Shown here: piece by piece, positions 33,174 through 40,921 of the stretch
Layout: the number at the start of each line of letters is the position of its first letter
How positions within the stretch are numbered: the stretch's first letter is position 1
NCBI RefSeq assembly: GCF_900105765.1
Contig: NZ_FNTX01000002.1
Location: forward strand, 2,170,001 to 2,234,000
DNA length: 64,000 nt
Source of the DNA: Ruania alba
GTDB taxonomy: Bacteria > Actinomycetota > Actinomycetes > Actinomycetales > Beutenbergiaceae
Direction of reading: 5' to 3'
Position numbers and translations under genes: made by a program
Notes under the pieces: generated by a model
Database searches by the model: none
Seen by the model: the letters and a program-made list of their open reading frames with translations, nothing else
What the model was told of the DNA's origin: nothing

Positions 33174-35108
33174 CTATGTGCAGGCAGGCAGCTCCACCAG
33201 GCGTGCGGTGCCACCCTTGGCGATCACGGCACCGCCGGGTACCTCCACCGCGTCCAGCGGCTCGTAGGCGTGCGCGTCCTGGTACGGCTCGGTGTCCTGG
33301 TAGAGGTAGCGCACGTCGAGTGCGTCCAGGGCTGCACACAATTGCGGTTCGCCCCACGGCTCGCCGTCGGCCATTGCGGCGAACCCGTCGAGGACAGTCT
33401 GCTGGTCCGCCGAGGTCACCTGGCCGGCCACCGGGAACACCACGTCAACCCCGTACAGGCTGTACAGCAGCGGCGTGCCAGAGAACGGGTTGCCGAGCAC
33501 GGCGCCGGAGTCGTCGGCGCCGAGGGCCCCGCCCGAGCCGGTCGCCTGGTCCCACATGTCCCGCTCGGGGGCCGTGACGAAGCGGGGTGCGCCCCCGGCG
33601 TCCACCCCGAACACGTCCGCCGTCCGCCGCGCCGAGTAGACCGACGAGGTCACAATCAGCGCCAGTGCCACGATCGCGGCGAGTGCCCCGGTCGCCCATT
33701 GCGTCCGTTCGCGCGCCTCGACCCGTTGATGCAGCCACCGGCCGCCGGCATGCAGTGCTCCGGCCCCCAGGGGTACTGTCACGGCCGCCGCCACCACGCT
33801 CAACCGCGCCGTGCTGGAGTACCACAGCCCGGAGATCCCCAGCGGTGCGCCGGTTGCCGCATCCACGTACAGCGCCCACACCACGACCACCATCCCGGCG
33901 ATCCATGGGTCCCCACGGCGCCACGCGAACCAAGCGCCGACGGGTGCACCGATCACCACCACGGCGGTCGCTACGTGTGCCCACAGGTCATACCAGCCCA
34001 CGACCACCTCGCCGAGCGCCACCGGCAGTGAATCCGTGGGCGCACCGGAATAGCCGGTCACCGCCGCGGCCAGCGGTGAACGCAGCAGGATCGCCGCAAC
34101 AGCCACCACCGCGATGGTTGCCCCGGCCGGGATCCCGACGGCGACCGCTCGCCGGCCGTCCCGCCACCAGCGGCGCGCCGCTCGCCCGAGCAGCCAACCT
34201 CCCGGTGCGAGCAGTAGGGCGCCTAGGGCGAGGGCCGCGTTCGGATGGGTGAGTCCGAGACCACCCGTGGCGGCCAAGATCACGATGAGGGCTCCGCCGG
34301 CTGCTCCGGAGGTGGGGGGCCGAGCACGCAGCAGCCAGCGCACAGCGCATGCCAGCACCCCGGGAACCAGTGCCAGGGCGGCGGCGTTCGGCAGGTGGCC
34401 CCAGCCGACCCACAGGGCCATCGGGGTCGCTGTGCCGAGACCGGCGGCCACTGCCACGGTGGCGGACGTGTACCGGCTGCCCGGCCAGAGCGCACGGGCC
34501 AGTGCAGCACTGCCGACCACCCACGCTGCACCCGCGGTGAGAGAAGCGGAGACCAGTACGGCCGCCGTCGGGGAAGACGTGGGTAGCAGGGCGGTGAAGG
34601 CGTGCCACGCGGCTGGGTACGGGCCGGCCTGGCCGGTGCCGTAGGAAAGGGAGCCGAGGGTGAGGGAGGAGGCCGCCCCCGTCTCGGTGATCATCCGCAG
34701 CGCGCTCAGATGGAACAGGGCGTCCCAGCGTTGCAGCAGCTGGTCCGGTCCACCGGTACCGACCCATACCGGGATCCAGCTCAGCAGCACCCCGGCGAGG
34801 ATCGCGGCGCGCTCGACGGTGGTGGTGCGCGGCGGATCGTCCGGCGGCAGGATCGCGCCGAGTGCACGCATCCCGAGCGCGACGCCGATGGCTCCGAGCG
34901 TGCCGATGGCCGCAGCGAGCAGGCCCCACGGCAGCCCCATCACGTCGGCGACGATCGCAGTGACGCCCACGATGGCCATGGTGAGCGCCGGAGCAACGGC
35001 GAGCAGCGGGAGACCGCGTACACCCACGAGCCGTAGCGCGAGTGCGCCCGGGATCACAAGGATCGCCGCTCCCGCGAGGAGGGCGAGCAGGGCCTCGAGG
35101 ACGATCAC
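33174..35108 (-). CDS. DUF6541 family polytopic membrane protein
   Basis: The 644-aa protein has about fourteen hydrophobic helices and a C-terminal extracellular domain of about 130 residues. It matches the DUF6541 type, actinobacterial envelope proteins of GT-C-like build whose reaction is unknown. The GTG start at 35108 overlaps the DUF2304 stop by GTGA. GT2 synthase, DUF2304 and this gene form one leftward operon, consistent with using a polyprenyl-linked sugar made by the GT2 enzyme. Confidence 0.85.
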   Translation of the reverse strand: MIVLEALLALLAGAAILVIPGALALRLVGVRGLPLLAVAPALTMAIVGVTAIVADVMGLPWGLLAAAIGTLGAIGVALGMRALGAILPPDDPPRTTTVERAAILAGVLLSWIPVWVGTGGPDQLLQRWDALFHLSALRMITETGAASSLTLGSLSYGTGQAGPYPAAWHAFTALLPTSSPTAAVLVSASLTAGAAWVVGSAALARALWPGSRYTSATVAVAAGLGTATPMALWVGWGHLPNAAALALVPGVLACAVRWLLRARPPTSGAAGGALIVILAATGGLGLTHPNAALALGALLLAPGGWLLGRAARRWWRDGRRAVAVGIPAGATIAVVAVAAILLRSPLAAAVTGYSGAPTDSLPVALGEVVVGWYDLWAHVATAVVVIGAPVGAWFAWRRGDPWIAGMVVVVWALYVDAATGAPLGISGLWYSSTARLSVVAAAVTVPLGAGALHAGGRWLHQRVEARERTQWATGALAAIVALALIVTSSVYSARRTADVFGVDAGGAPRFVTAPERDMWDQATGSGGALGADDSGAVLGNPFSGTPLLYSLYGVDVVFPVAGQVTSADQQTVLDGFAAMADGEPWGEPQLCAALDALDVRYLYQDTEPYQDAHAYEPLDAVEVPGGAVIAKGGTARLVELPACT

Positions 35109-35533
35109 CGGTCGTCGGGATCCTCGTCCGGTGGCGCGTCGGGGGTGCCCTCGGGTGCCGTACCGGGGGTGTCCGCAGTGGGCAGCCCGGCGCGTTCCTG
35201 ACGGACCTGGGTCAAGGCGATCGTGCGGGTGAGCTCGGTGATGCGCCGGTCGAGCTGCTTCATCCGCCGGTAGTTGGTGGCGATGAAGGACAGGAACGCG
35301 ATGAGCAGCCCGTAGAGAAGCAGGTCCGTGCCACGGCCGACCCCGACCAGTGCGGCCAGCCGCGAGAGCACGGTGGGGAAGACAATGGTGGTCGCGGTCA
35401 CCAGCACGAACGCCACCAGCAGCACCCGGCGGATGGCCTGGTGCCGGGCGTCGGCGGTGGATCGGGTGAGCAGTGCCGTCACCACGGTGATCCCCACAAG
35501 GAGGACAACCTGGATCACGATCTGTTCCGGCAT
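35105..35533 (-). CDS. DUF2304 family membrane protein
   Basis: The 142-aa protein has three N-terminal hydrophobic helices, a basic helical stretch (TNYRRMKQLDRRITELTRTIAL) and an acidic Pro-rich tail, the DUF2304 layout. DUF2304 genes regularly accompany dolichol-phosphate-mannose-synthase-like GT2 genes. ATG at 35533 is chosen because GGAGG lies 5 bases upstream; the preceding GTG at 35536 is too close to it. Confidence 0.88.
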   Translation of the reverse strand: MPEQIVIQVVLLVGITVVTALLTRSTADARHQAIRRVLLVAFVLVTATTIVFPTVLSRLAALVGVGRGTDLLLYGLLIAFLSFIATNYRRMKQLDRRITELTRTIALTQVRQERAGLPTADTPGTAPEGTPDAPPDEDPDDR

Positions 35534-35570
35534 CACTGCCTCCTCTCGGCCGGTGGTACGGATGTGCTGG

Positions 35571-36254
35571 TCACCGGAACATCAGCTCCACCAGGATGTT
35601 CACCGCGTTCCACAGCGACTGCCCCTTGCCCTTGGAGTAGTCGGTGTAGAGCACGTGCACCGGGTGCTCGGCCCACGGTAGCCGGGTGCGGCCCAGCTGC
35701 AGCACGATTTCGGAGGCGTGCGCCATCCGGTCCTGGCGCAGGTGCACACCGGCGGCAGCGTCGCGGCGGATCACCCGGAGGCCGTTGTGGGCGTCGGTCA
35801 GCCGTAGTCCGGTGCTCTGGTTCGTCACCCACACGGCTGTCTTCAGTACGAGCCGCTTGAGGAACCCGGCCTTGGTCCGGTTGTCCAGGAAGCGGGAGCC
35901 GAACACGACGGCGAGATCCTCCTCGCGAGCGCGGCGCACCATGTCCGCGGCGTCGGAGACCTGGTGCTGACCGTCGGCGTCGAAGGTCACCAGGTAGCGG
36001 GCGTCGGTCTGGTGGAGGACGAAGTCGATGCCGGTTTGCAGGGCCGCACCCTGACCGAGGTTCGTGGCGTGCCGGATCACCACGGCGCCGGCATCCTCGG
36101 CGGCGTCCGCGGAGGCATCCACGGAGCCGTCGTCCACGCACACGATGTTGGCGAAGGTCCCCAGCGCGCCGGTGACCACCTCGCCGATCACGGGCGCCTC
36201 GTTGTACAACGGCACCACGAGCCAGGTGTCGGCATGGGTGGGCATGGGCGACAT
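35571..36254 (-). CDS. Glycosyltransferase family 2 (polyprenyl-phosphate sugar synthase type)
   Basis: The 227-aa cytoplasmic GT-A enzyme shows WLVVPLYNEAPVIGEVV, IVCVDDGSVDASAD, ATNLGQGAALQTGIDFV and TFDADGQHQVSD with the DxD metal site, as in dolichol-phosphate mannose synthases without the C-terminal membrane domain. It likely loads a sugar on a polyprenyl phosphate for the DUF6541 partner. ATG at 36254 is chosen; the frame is open to 36293 and ATG at 36245 is possible. It is divergent from the toxin-antitoxin pair by 37 bases. Confidence 0.92.
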   Translation of the reverse strand: MSPMPTHADTWLVVPLYNEAPVIGEVVTGALGTFANIVCVDDGSVDASADAAEDAGAVVIRHATNLGQGAALQTGIDFVLHQTDARYLVTFDADGQHQVSDAADMVRRAREEDLAVVFGSRFLDNRTKAGFLKRLVLKTAVWVTNQSTGLRLTDAHNGLRVIRRDAAAGVHLRQDRMAHASEIVLQLGRTRLPWAEHPVHVLYTDYSKGKGQSLWNAVNILVELMFR

Positions 36255-36291
36255 TCTGGCAGGTGTGGGTGCCCGCGCGTACGATTGCTGC

Positions 36292-36510
36292 ATGGTGGAT
36301 CAGGTGTTGCTCGAGCGGGTACTGGCGCTGGACGAAGTTGCCCGCCACGAGGTGGTGGCTGCGCTCCAGGCCTCCTTCGACGACGGTCGAGTGACGGAGG
36401 AGGAGCGTGCGCTGATCGACGAGCGCTTGAACGAGGCGGACGAGAACCCGGACGATTTCGAGTCATTGGATGAGGTCGAACGCCAGATCCGTTCTCAATA
36501 CGCTTCGTGA
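36292..36510 (+). CDS. Antitoxin of a type II toxin-antitoxin pair
   Basis: The 72-aa acidic, helical protein reads MVDQVLLERVLALDEVARHE and ends LDEVERQIRSQYAS. Its size and the coupled downstream RelE/ParE toxin mark it as the antitoxin; the C-terminal helix would wrap the toxin. No clear DNA-binding motif was recognised. GTGA overlap at 36507-36510 couples it to the toxin. Confidence 0.8.
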   Translation: MVDQVLLERVLALDEVARHEVVAALQASFDDGRVTEEERALIDERLNEADENPDDFESLDEVERQIRSQYAS

Positions 36511-36848
36511 CCTTCGAGGTTCGCTTCTCAGGTGGAGCGAGGAGCGACGTTGATCGTGTCATCGCTGGCTACGCCGTCGAAGCTCCGATGCAGGTCCCGC
36601 GATTCGTCGATGAACTCCTCGTGTGCGCGCGACGACTCGAAGTCTTCCCATACTCAGCGCCGGAGTTGCGTCGGTCTGCGCGGAGGGTGAGCCTGCGTGT
36701 CTTTCCGTACCAGCTCTGGTATCGAGTGGACGACGAATCGCAGGTGGTTGAGGTCGTCGCCGTTTTTCACCACCGCCGTGACCCCGCGCATGCCGCTACT
36801 AGCCTTGAGCGCGTCCAAGACATGGGCGAAGGGACCTCCACCAAGTAG
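36507..36848 (+). CDS. RelE/ParE family toxin
   Basis: The 113-aa protein has the RelE/ParE layout: FEVRFSGGARSDVDRVIAGY, a helical hairpin with FVDELLVCARRLEVFPYSAP, then strands RVSLRVFPYQLWYRVDD and VVEVVAVFHHRRDP. The late Arg-Arg-Asp is common in the family. RelE types cut mRNA on the ribosome and ParE types poison gyrase; sequence alone does not decide. GTG start at 36507. The base composition (many T and A at third positions) is lower in GC than neighbours, suggesting acquisition. Confidence 0.85.
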   Translation: MTFEVRFSGGARSDVDRVIAGYAVEAPMQVPRFVDELLVCARRLEVFPYSAPELRRSARRVSLRVFPYQLWYRVDDESQVVEVVAVFHHRRDPAHAATSLERVQDMGEGTSTK

Positions 36849-36858
36849 TGTGCGAGGC

Positions 36859-37461
36859 ATGATCGTCGACTCCGCCGAGGTGGATCCCAGCGCCGTGATC
36901 GGCGAGGGCTCGAGCATCTGGCAGCTCGCCCAGGTGCGCGAGAACGCCGAGATCGGGCCGGGCTGCATTATCGGCCGCGGCGCCTACATCGGCACCGGGG
37001 TGCACCTCGGTGCGCACTGCAAGGTGCAGAACCACGCCCTTGTCTACGAACCCGCCCATCTCGAGGACGGTGTGTTCGTGGGACCGGCCGTGGTCCTCAC
37101 CAACGACCAGTTTCCCCGTGCCATCAACCCCGACGGCAGCCGCAAGTCCGGCGCCGACTGGGATCCCGTGGGTGTCACGCTCCGGGAGGGCTGCGCGATT
37201 GGCGCCCGCGCCGTGTGCGTGGCCCCGGTGACCGTGGGCCGGTGGGCCACCGTGGCCGCCGGCGCCGTGGTCACCAAGGACGTGCCCGACCACGCCCTGG
37301 TGGCCGGGGTACCGGCCCGCCGGATCGGCTGGGTCGGCCGCGCAGGCGTCCCGCTCCAACCGCACGAGACGAACCCGAGCACCTGGACCTGTCCCCGCAC
37401 CGGGGAGCAGTACGTTGCGATCGACGGCGTACTCCAGGTGGCCGACCCCGAGGAGACCTGA
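36859..37461 (+). CDS. WbpD-like sugar N-acetyltransferase (left-handed beta-helix)
   Basis: The 200-aa protein is built of hexapeptide repeats (AVIGEGSSIWQLAQVREN, AEIGPGCIIGRGAYIGTGV, CAIGARAVCVAPVTVGRWA) typical of left-handed beta-helix acetyltransferases. Order and similarity match WbpD/WlbB, which acetylates the 3-amino group of UDP-2-acetamido-3-amino-uronic acid. It is followed without gap by the aminotransferase and the oxidoreductase that would produce its substrate. A C-terminal extension carries CPRTGEQY. Confidence 0.88.
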   Translation: MIVDSAEVDPSAVIGEGSSIWQLAQVRENAEIGPGCIIGRGAYIGTGVHLGAHCKVQNHALVYEPAHLEDGVFVGPAVVLTNDQFPRAINPDGSRKSGADWDPVGVTLREGCAIGARAVCVAPVTVGRWATVAAGAVVTKDVPDHALVAGVPARRIGWVGRAGVPLQPHETNPSTWTCPRTGEQYVAIDGVLQVADPEET

Positions 37462-38580
37462 GTGACCCAGCCCCAGATCCCCGCCGCGAAACCGATCATC
37501 GGCGACGAGGAACGCGCCGCCGTCGACCGGGTGCTGCAATCCGGAATGCTCGCCCAGGGCCCCGAGGTGGCCGCCTTCGAGCAGGAGTTCTCCGAGGCCG
37601 TGCTGGGCGGGCGCACCTGCGTGGCCGTCAACTCCGGTACCTCCGGCCTACACCTGGGCCTGCTCGCCGCCGGCATCGGCCCCGGGGACGAGGTGATCGT
37701 CCCCTCGTTCACCTTCGCCGCCACCGGCAATTCGGTCGCCCTGACCGGTGCCACCCCCGTCTTCGCCGACATCGAGCTGGACACCTTCGGCCTCGACCCG
37801 GTCTCGGTGGCCGCTGCCGTGACCGATCGCACGACGGCGATCATGCCGGTCCACCTGTACGGTCACCCGGCCGACATGGCCGGCCTGCAGGCGGTGGCCG
37901 ACTCCCACGGGCTACGCGTGTTCGAGGATGCGGCTCAGGCGCACGGGGCGACGTTGCACGGGGATCCGGTGGGCACCTTCGGTGACTTCGCCATGTTCTC
38001 GCTGTACCCGACGAAGAACATGACCTCCGGTGAGGGCGGCATGGTCGCCGTCGCCACCGAGCAGATCGCCCGCACGCTGCGCCTGTTGCGCACCCAGGGG
38101 ATGGACCGCCCGTACGAGAACGAGCTGGTCGGCTTCAACGCCCGGATGACCGACGTCCACGCCGCCATCGGGAGGGTCCAGCTGGCCAAGCTTGCCGGTT
38201 GGACCGCCACCCGGCAGGCGAACGCCGCCGCCCTCACCGAGGGCCTGGCCGGCATCCCCGGGGTGGTGACGCCCACTGTCACCCCAGGCGCCACGCACGT
38301 CTACCACCAGTACACGATCCGGCTGGACGGTGCCTCGGGCGACGAACGGGACGCCGTCGTCGATCGCCTGCGCGAGCAGGGGGTGGGGTGCGGGGTGTAC
38401 TACCCGATCCCGAACCATCGGTTGCCCTCGCTCGCCTCCTATGCACCGGATCTGCAGCTCCCGGTCACCGAGCAGGCGGCGCGCGAAGTGCTCTCCCTGC
38501 CGGTGCATCCCAGCCTGACCGAAGCAGATCTGGAGCGGATCATCACGGGCGTCACCGGCGCCGTCGGGAGTGGGACATGA
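37462..38580 (+). CDS. DegT/DnrJ/EryC1 sugar aminotransferase (WbpE-like)
   Basis: The 372-aa PLP enzyme shows NSGTSGLHLGLLAAGIGPGD, VHLYGHPADM, FEDAAQAHGA and the Schiff-base Lys in SLYPTKNMTSGEGG. WbpE/WlbC enzymes aminate the 3-keto-UDP-GlcNAc-uronic acid made by WbpB. GTG at 37462 follows the upstream TGA directly. It overlaps the Gfo/Idh gene by ATGA, so all three enzymes are co-translated. Confidence 0.93.
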   Translation: MTQPQIPAAKPIIGDEERAAVDRVLQSGMLAQGPEVAAFEQEFSEAVLGGRTCVAVNSGTSGLHLGLLAAGIGPGDEVIVPSFTFAATGNSVALTGATPVFADIELDTFGLDPVSVAAAVTDRTTAIMPVHLYGHPADMAGLQAVADSHGLRVFEDAAQAHGATLHGDPVGTFGDFAMFSLYPTKNMTSGEGGMVAVATEQIARTLRLLRTQGMDRPYENELVGFNARMTDVHAAIGRVQLAKLAGWTATRQANAAALTEGLAGIPGVVTPTVTPGATHVYHQYTIRLDGASGDERDAVVDRLREQGVGCGVYYPIPNHRLPSLASYAPDLQLPVTEQAAREVLSLPVHPSLTEADLERIITGVTGAVGSGT

Positions 38581-39563
38581 CGAACCTGCGAGCGGGCCTG
38601 ATCGGCCTGGGCATGATGGGGCGGCACCACGCGCGGGTGCTGCGCCAACTGGAGGGTGTGGATCTGGTGGCCGTGGCCGATCCAGGCGGCGACCCGCACG
38701 GGGTGGCCGGTGGCCTCCCCGTCCTACCGGACGTGCACGCCCTGATCGAGGCCGGGATCGACTACGCGATGGTGGCGGTGCCCACGCGGTTCCACACCGA
38801 GACCGGGCTGGCGCTGGCCGAGGCGGGTGTGCACGCCCTCGTGGAGAAACCGCTCGCCACCGACACCGCCGGGGCGCGCCAGTTGGCGGAGGCGTTCGAA
38901 GCCGCCGGCCTGGTGGGTGCTGTCGGGCACATCGAGCGCTACAACCCGGCCCTGCAGTCCCTGCGTGCCCGCCTGGAGAACGGCGACCTGGGGGACGTCT
39001 ACCAGATCGCCACCCGCCGGCAGGGCCCGTTCCCGGCCCGGATCGCCGACGTCGGGGTGGTCAAGGACCTCGGCACGCACGACATCGACTTGACCGCCTG
39101 GGTGGCCCAGCGGGAGTACACCGCCGTCTCCGCCCGCACCGCGAACAAGTCCGGGCGCGAGTATGAGGATCTGGTCTCGGTGACCGGCGTGCTCAGCGGT
39201 GGCCTGGTGACCAACCATTTGGTGAACTGGCTCTCCCCGATGAAGGAGCGCGTCACCGTGGTGACGGGGGAGAAGGGCGCCTTCGTGGCCGACACCCTGC
39301 TCGCCGACCTCACCTTCCACGCGAACGGGCTGGTGGCGACCACCTGGGCCGATGTGGCGCAGTTCCGCGGCGTCTCCGAGGGGGATGTGGTGCGCTACGC
39401 GATCGACAAGCCGGAACCGTTGCGCACCGAGCACGAGGCGTTCCGGGATGCGGTGCTGGGCAAGCCGGCCGATGTGGTGACCATGGCGCAGGGGCTGGCC
39501 ACCGTGGCGGTGGCCGAGGCCGTGCTGCGCTCCGCCGAGACGGGGACCACGGTCCAGCTGTGA
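38577..39563 (+). CDS. Gfo/Idh/MocA oxidoreductase, UDP-N-acetylglucosaminuronate 3-dehydrogenase type (WbpB-like)
   Basis: The 328-aa NAD-dependent enzyme has LIGLGMMGRHHARVL (GxGxxG), HALVEKPLA with the conserved Lys, and VGHIERYNPALQSLR, a stretch characteristic of the WbpB/WlbA subgroup, followed by VVKDLGTHDIDL with the catalytic His. It oxidises the 3-OH of a UDP-GlcNAc-derived uronic acid. It is coupled to the aminotransferase upstream and by GTGA to the glycosyltransferase downstream. Confidence 0.92.
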   Translation: MTNLRAGLIGLGMMGRHHARVLRQLEGVDLVAVADPGGDPHGVAGGLPVLPDVHALIEAGIDYAMVAVPTRFHTETGLALAEAGVHALVEKPLATDTAGARQLAEAFEAAGLVGAVGHIERYNPALQSLRARLENGDLGDVYQIATRRQGPFPARIADVGVVKDLGTHDIDLTAWVAQREYTAVSARTANKSGREYEDLVSVTGVLSGGLVTNHLVNWLSPMKERVTVVTGEKGAFVADTLLADLTFHANGLVATTWADVAQFRGVSEGDVVRYAIDKPEPLRTEHEAFRDAVLGKPADVVTMAQGLATVAVAEAVLRSAETGTTVQL

Positions 39564-40822
39564 GGCCGCGGGTCACCCTGGTCTCCCGGATCTTCGCGCC
39601 CGAACCCTCGGCCGCGTCGTTCCGGCTCGCCGCCCTGGTGCGCGGGTTGGCGGGGGCGGGGGCCCGGGTGGAGGTGCTCACCGTCGAGCCCCCCGACGGC
39701 GGCCCTTCCGCTGGTCACGGGCCCTCGAGTGTGCTGCCGGCTCGGGTGCACCGGGCGCGCGTGCTGCGCGACGAGGCGGGATATGTGCGCGGGTACCTGC
39801 CGTATCTGAGCTTCGACGTGCCGCTGGTCTGGCGGGTGCTGCGGGCGCGCCGTCCGGACGTGTACGTGGTGGAGCCACCGCCGACGACCGGTGCGGTGAT
39901 CCGGGTGCTCGCGGCGCTGCGGGGGCGGCCGTACGTGTACTACGCGGCGGACGTGTGGTCGGATGCGTCGGCCTCGACCGGAGCACCCGGGGCGGTCGTG
40001 CGGGTGGTGCGGGCCCTGGAGGGGTTCGCCCTGCGTGGCGCCGCGGCCGTGCTCTCGGTCTCCGACGGCGTCACCGAGCGGGTGCAGGCGCTCGGGGCGC
40101 GGCACGTGGTCACCGTGGGCAACGGGGTGGACACGGACATCTTCACTCCCGGCGACCCGCCGCCGCATTCGAACGGGGTTCCGTCATCCGAACACGGTTC
40201 CGAGCGCCCGGAACCCCGTTCGAATGACGGAACCCCGTTCGAGCGTGAGGTGCCGTTCCTGCTCTATGCGGGCACGGCCTCGGAGTGGCAGGGCGCGGAG
40301 GTGTTCGCCGAGGCGATGCCGCGGGTGCTCGAGGAGGTGCCCGGTGCTCGCCTGGTGTTCCTCGGGCAGGGCAGTTCGCGGGACCGGCTCAGTGAGCTCG
40401 CTGCCGGGGTGCCGGACGGCGCGGTCACCCTGCACGATCCGGTCAGTGCGGCCGAGTCAGCCCGGTGGCAGCGCCGGGCCACGGCGGCGCTGGTGAGCCT
40501 GCGCCCGGGGATCGGGTACGACTTCGCGATGCCGACGAAGATGTTCGCCGCGCTTGCGTGCGGGACGCCGGTCGTGTTCGCCGGCCCGACGGAGGGGCCG
40601 GCCGCACACCTGCTCGACGAAGCCCGGCTCGGCTGGGTCGGTGGCCATACCATCGACGATGCGGCCCGACTGATGATTGCGGCGCTGCGTGCCCCCGACG
40701 ATCCGGCGGAGCGGGAGCGCCGGGTGGCATGGGTGCGCGAGCATCGCTCCCTCGCGGCGGCGGGGGAGCGGGCGGCGCGGGCAGTGCTCGACGTGCGCCG
40801 ACCCCAGCCCCTGCACCGCTGA
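39560..40822 (+). CDS. Glycosyltransferase family 4 with a palindrome-encoded linker
   Basis: The 420-aa GT-B enzyme begins LVSRIFAPEPSAASFRLAAL and has SVSDGVTERVQALGARHV, VGNGVDTDIFTPG, then the C-terminal domain LLYAGTASEWQGAEVF, LVFLGQGSSRDRLSEL and the donor region LRPGIGYDFAMPTKMFAALACGTPVV. Between the two Rossmann domains (about residues 202-229) lies a polar insert encoded by an inverted repeat. GTG at 39560 overlaps the upstream stop. It probably adds the acetamido sugar made by the three preceding genes. Confidence 0.92.
   Translation: MRPRVTLVSRIFAPEPSAASFRLAALVRGLAGAGARVEVLTVEPPDGGPSAGHGPSSVLPARVHRARVLRDEAGYVRGYLPYLSFDVPLVWRVLRARRPDVYVVEPPPTTGAVIRVLAALRGRPYVYYAADVWSDASASTGAPGAVVRVVRALEGFALRGAAAVLSVSDGVTERVQALGARHVVTVGNGVDTDIFTPGDPPPHSNGVPSSEHGSERPEPRSNDGTPFEREVPFLLYAGTASEWQGAEVFAEAMPRVLEEVPGARLVFLGQGSSRDRLSELAAGVPDGAVTLHDPVSAAESARWQRRATAALVSLRPGIGYDFAMPTKMFAALACGTPVVFAGPTEGPAAHLLDEARLGWVGGHTIDDAARLMIAALRAPDDPAERERRVAWVREHRSLAAAGERAARAVLDVRRPQPLHR
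40167..40243. repeat. Inverted repeat embedded in frame in a glycosyltransferase gene
   Basis: ATTCGAACGGGGTTCCGTCA opens the element at 40167 and its reverse complement ends it (40224-40243). A second inverted copy of the first 17 bases lies at 40209-40225, and a degenerate copy in the middle (CGAACACGGTTCCG). The frame is kept and encodes about 26 polar residues at the interdomain linker. Confidence 0.8.
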
Positions 40823-40891
40823 CCGAGTCGACGGGTATACGTCAGCTCGGGGCGCAAGGGCGCCCAGCGCGACGCATACCCGTCGCTCCGG
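40823..40891. repeat. Palindromic element, family B copy 2, abutting a stop codon
   Basis: Arms 40823-40843 and 40871-40891 pair at 17 of 21 positions, with an inner GGGCGC/GCGCCC hairpin. It begins at the base after the glycosyltransferase TGA. Its left arm CCGAGTCGACGGGTATACGT matches the left arm of the element at 27521, which also abuts a TGA. Confidence 0.68.
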
Positions 40892-40921
40892 CCGCCGTGA
40901 AGCCGGAGCAGAAGGTACTGC

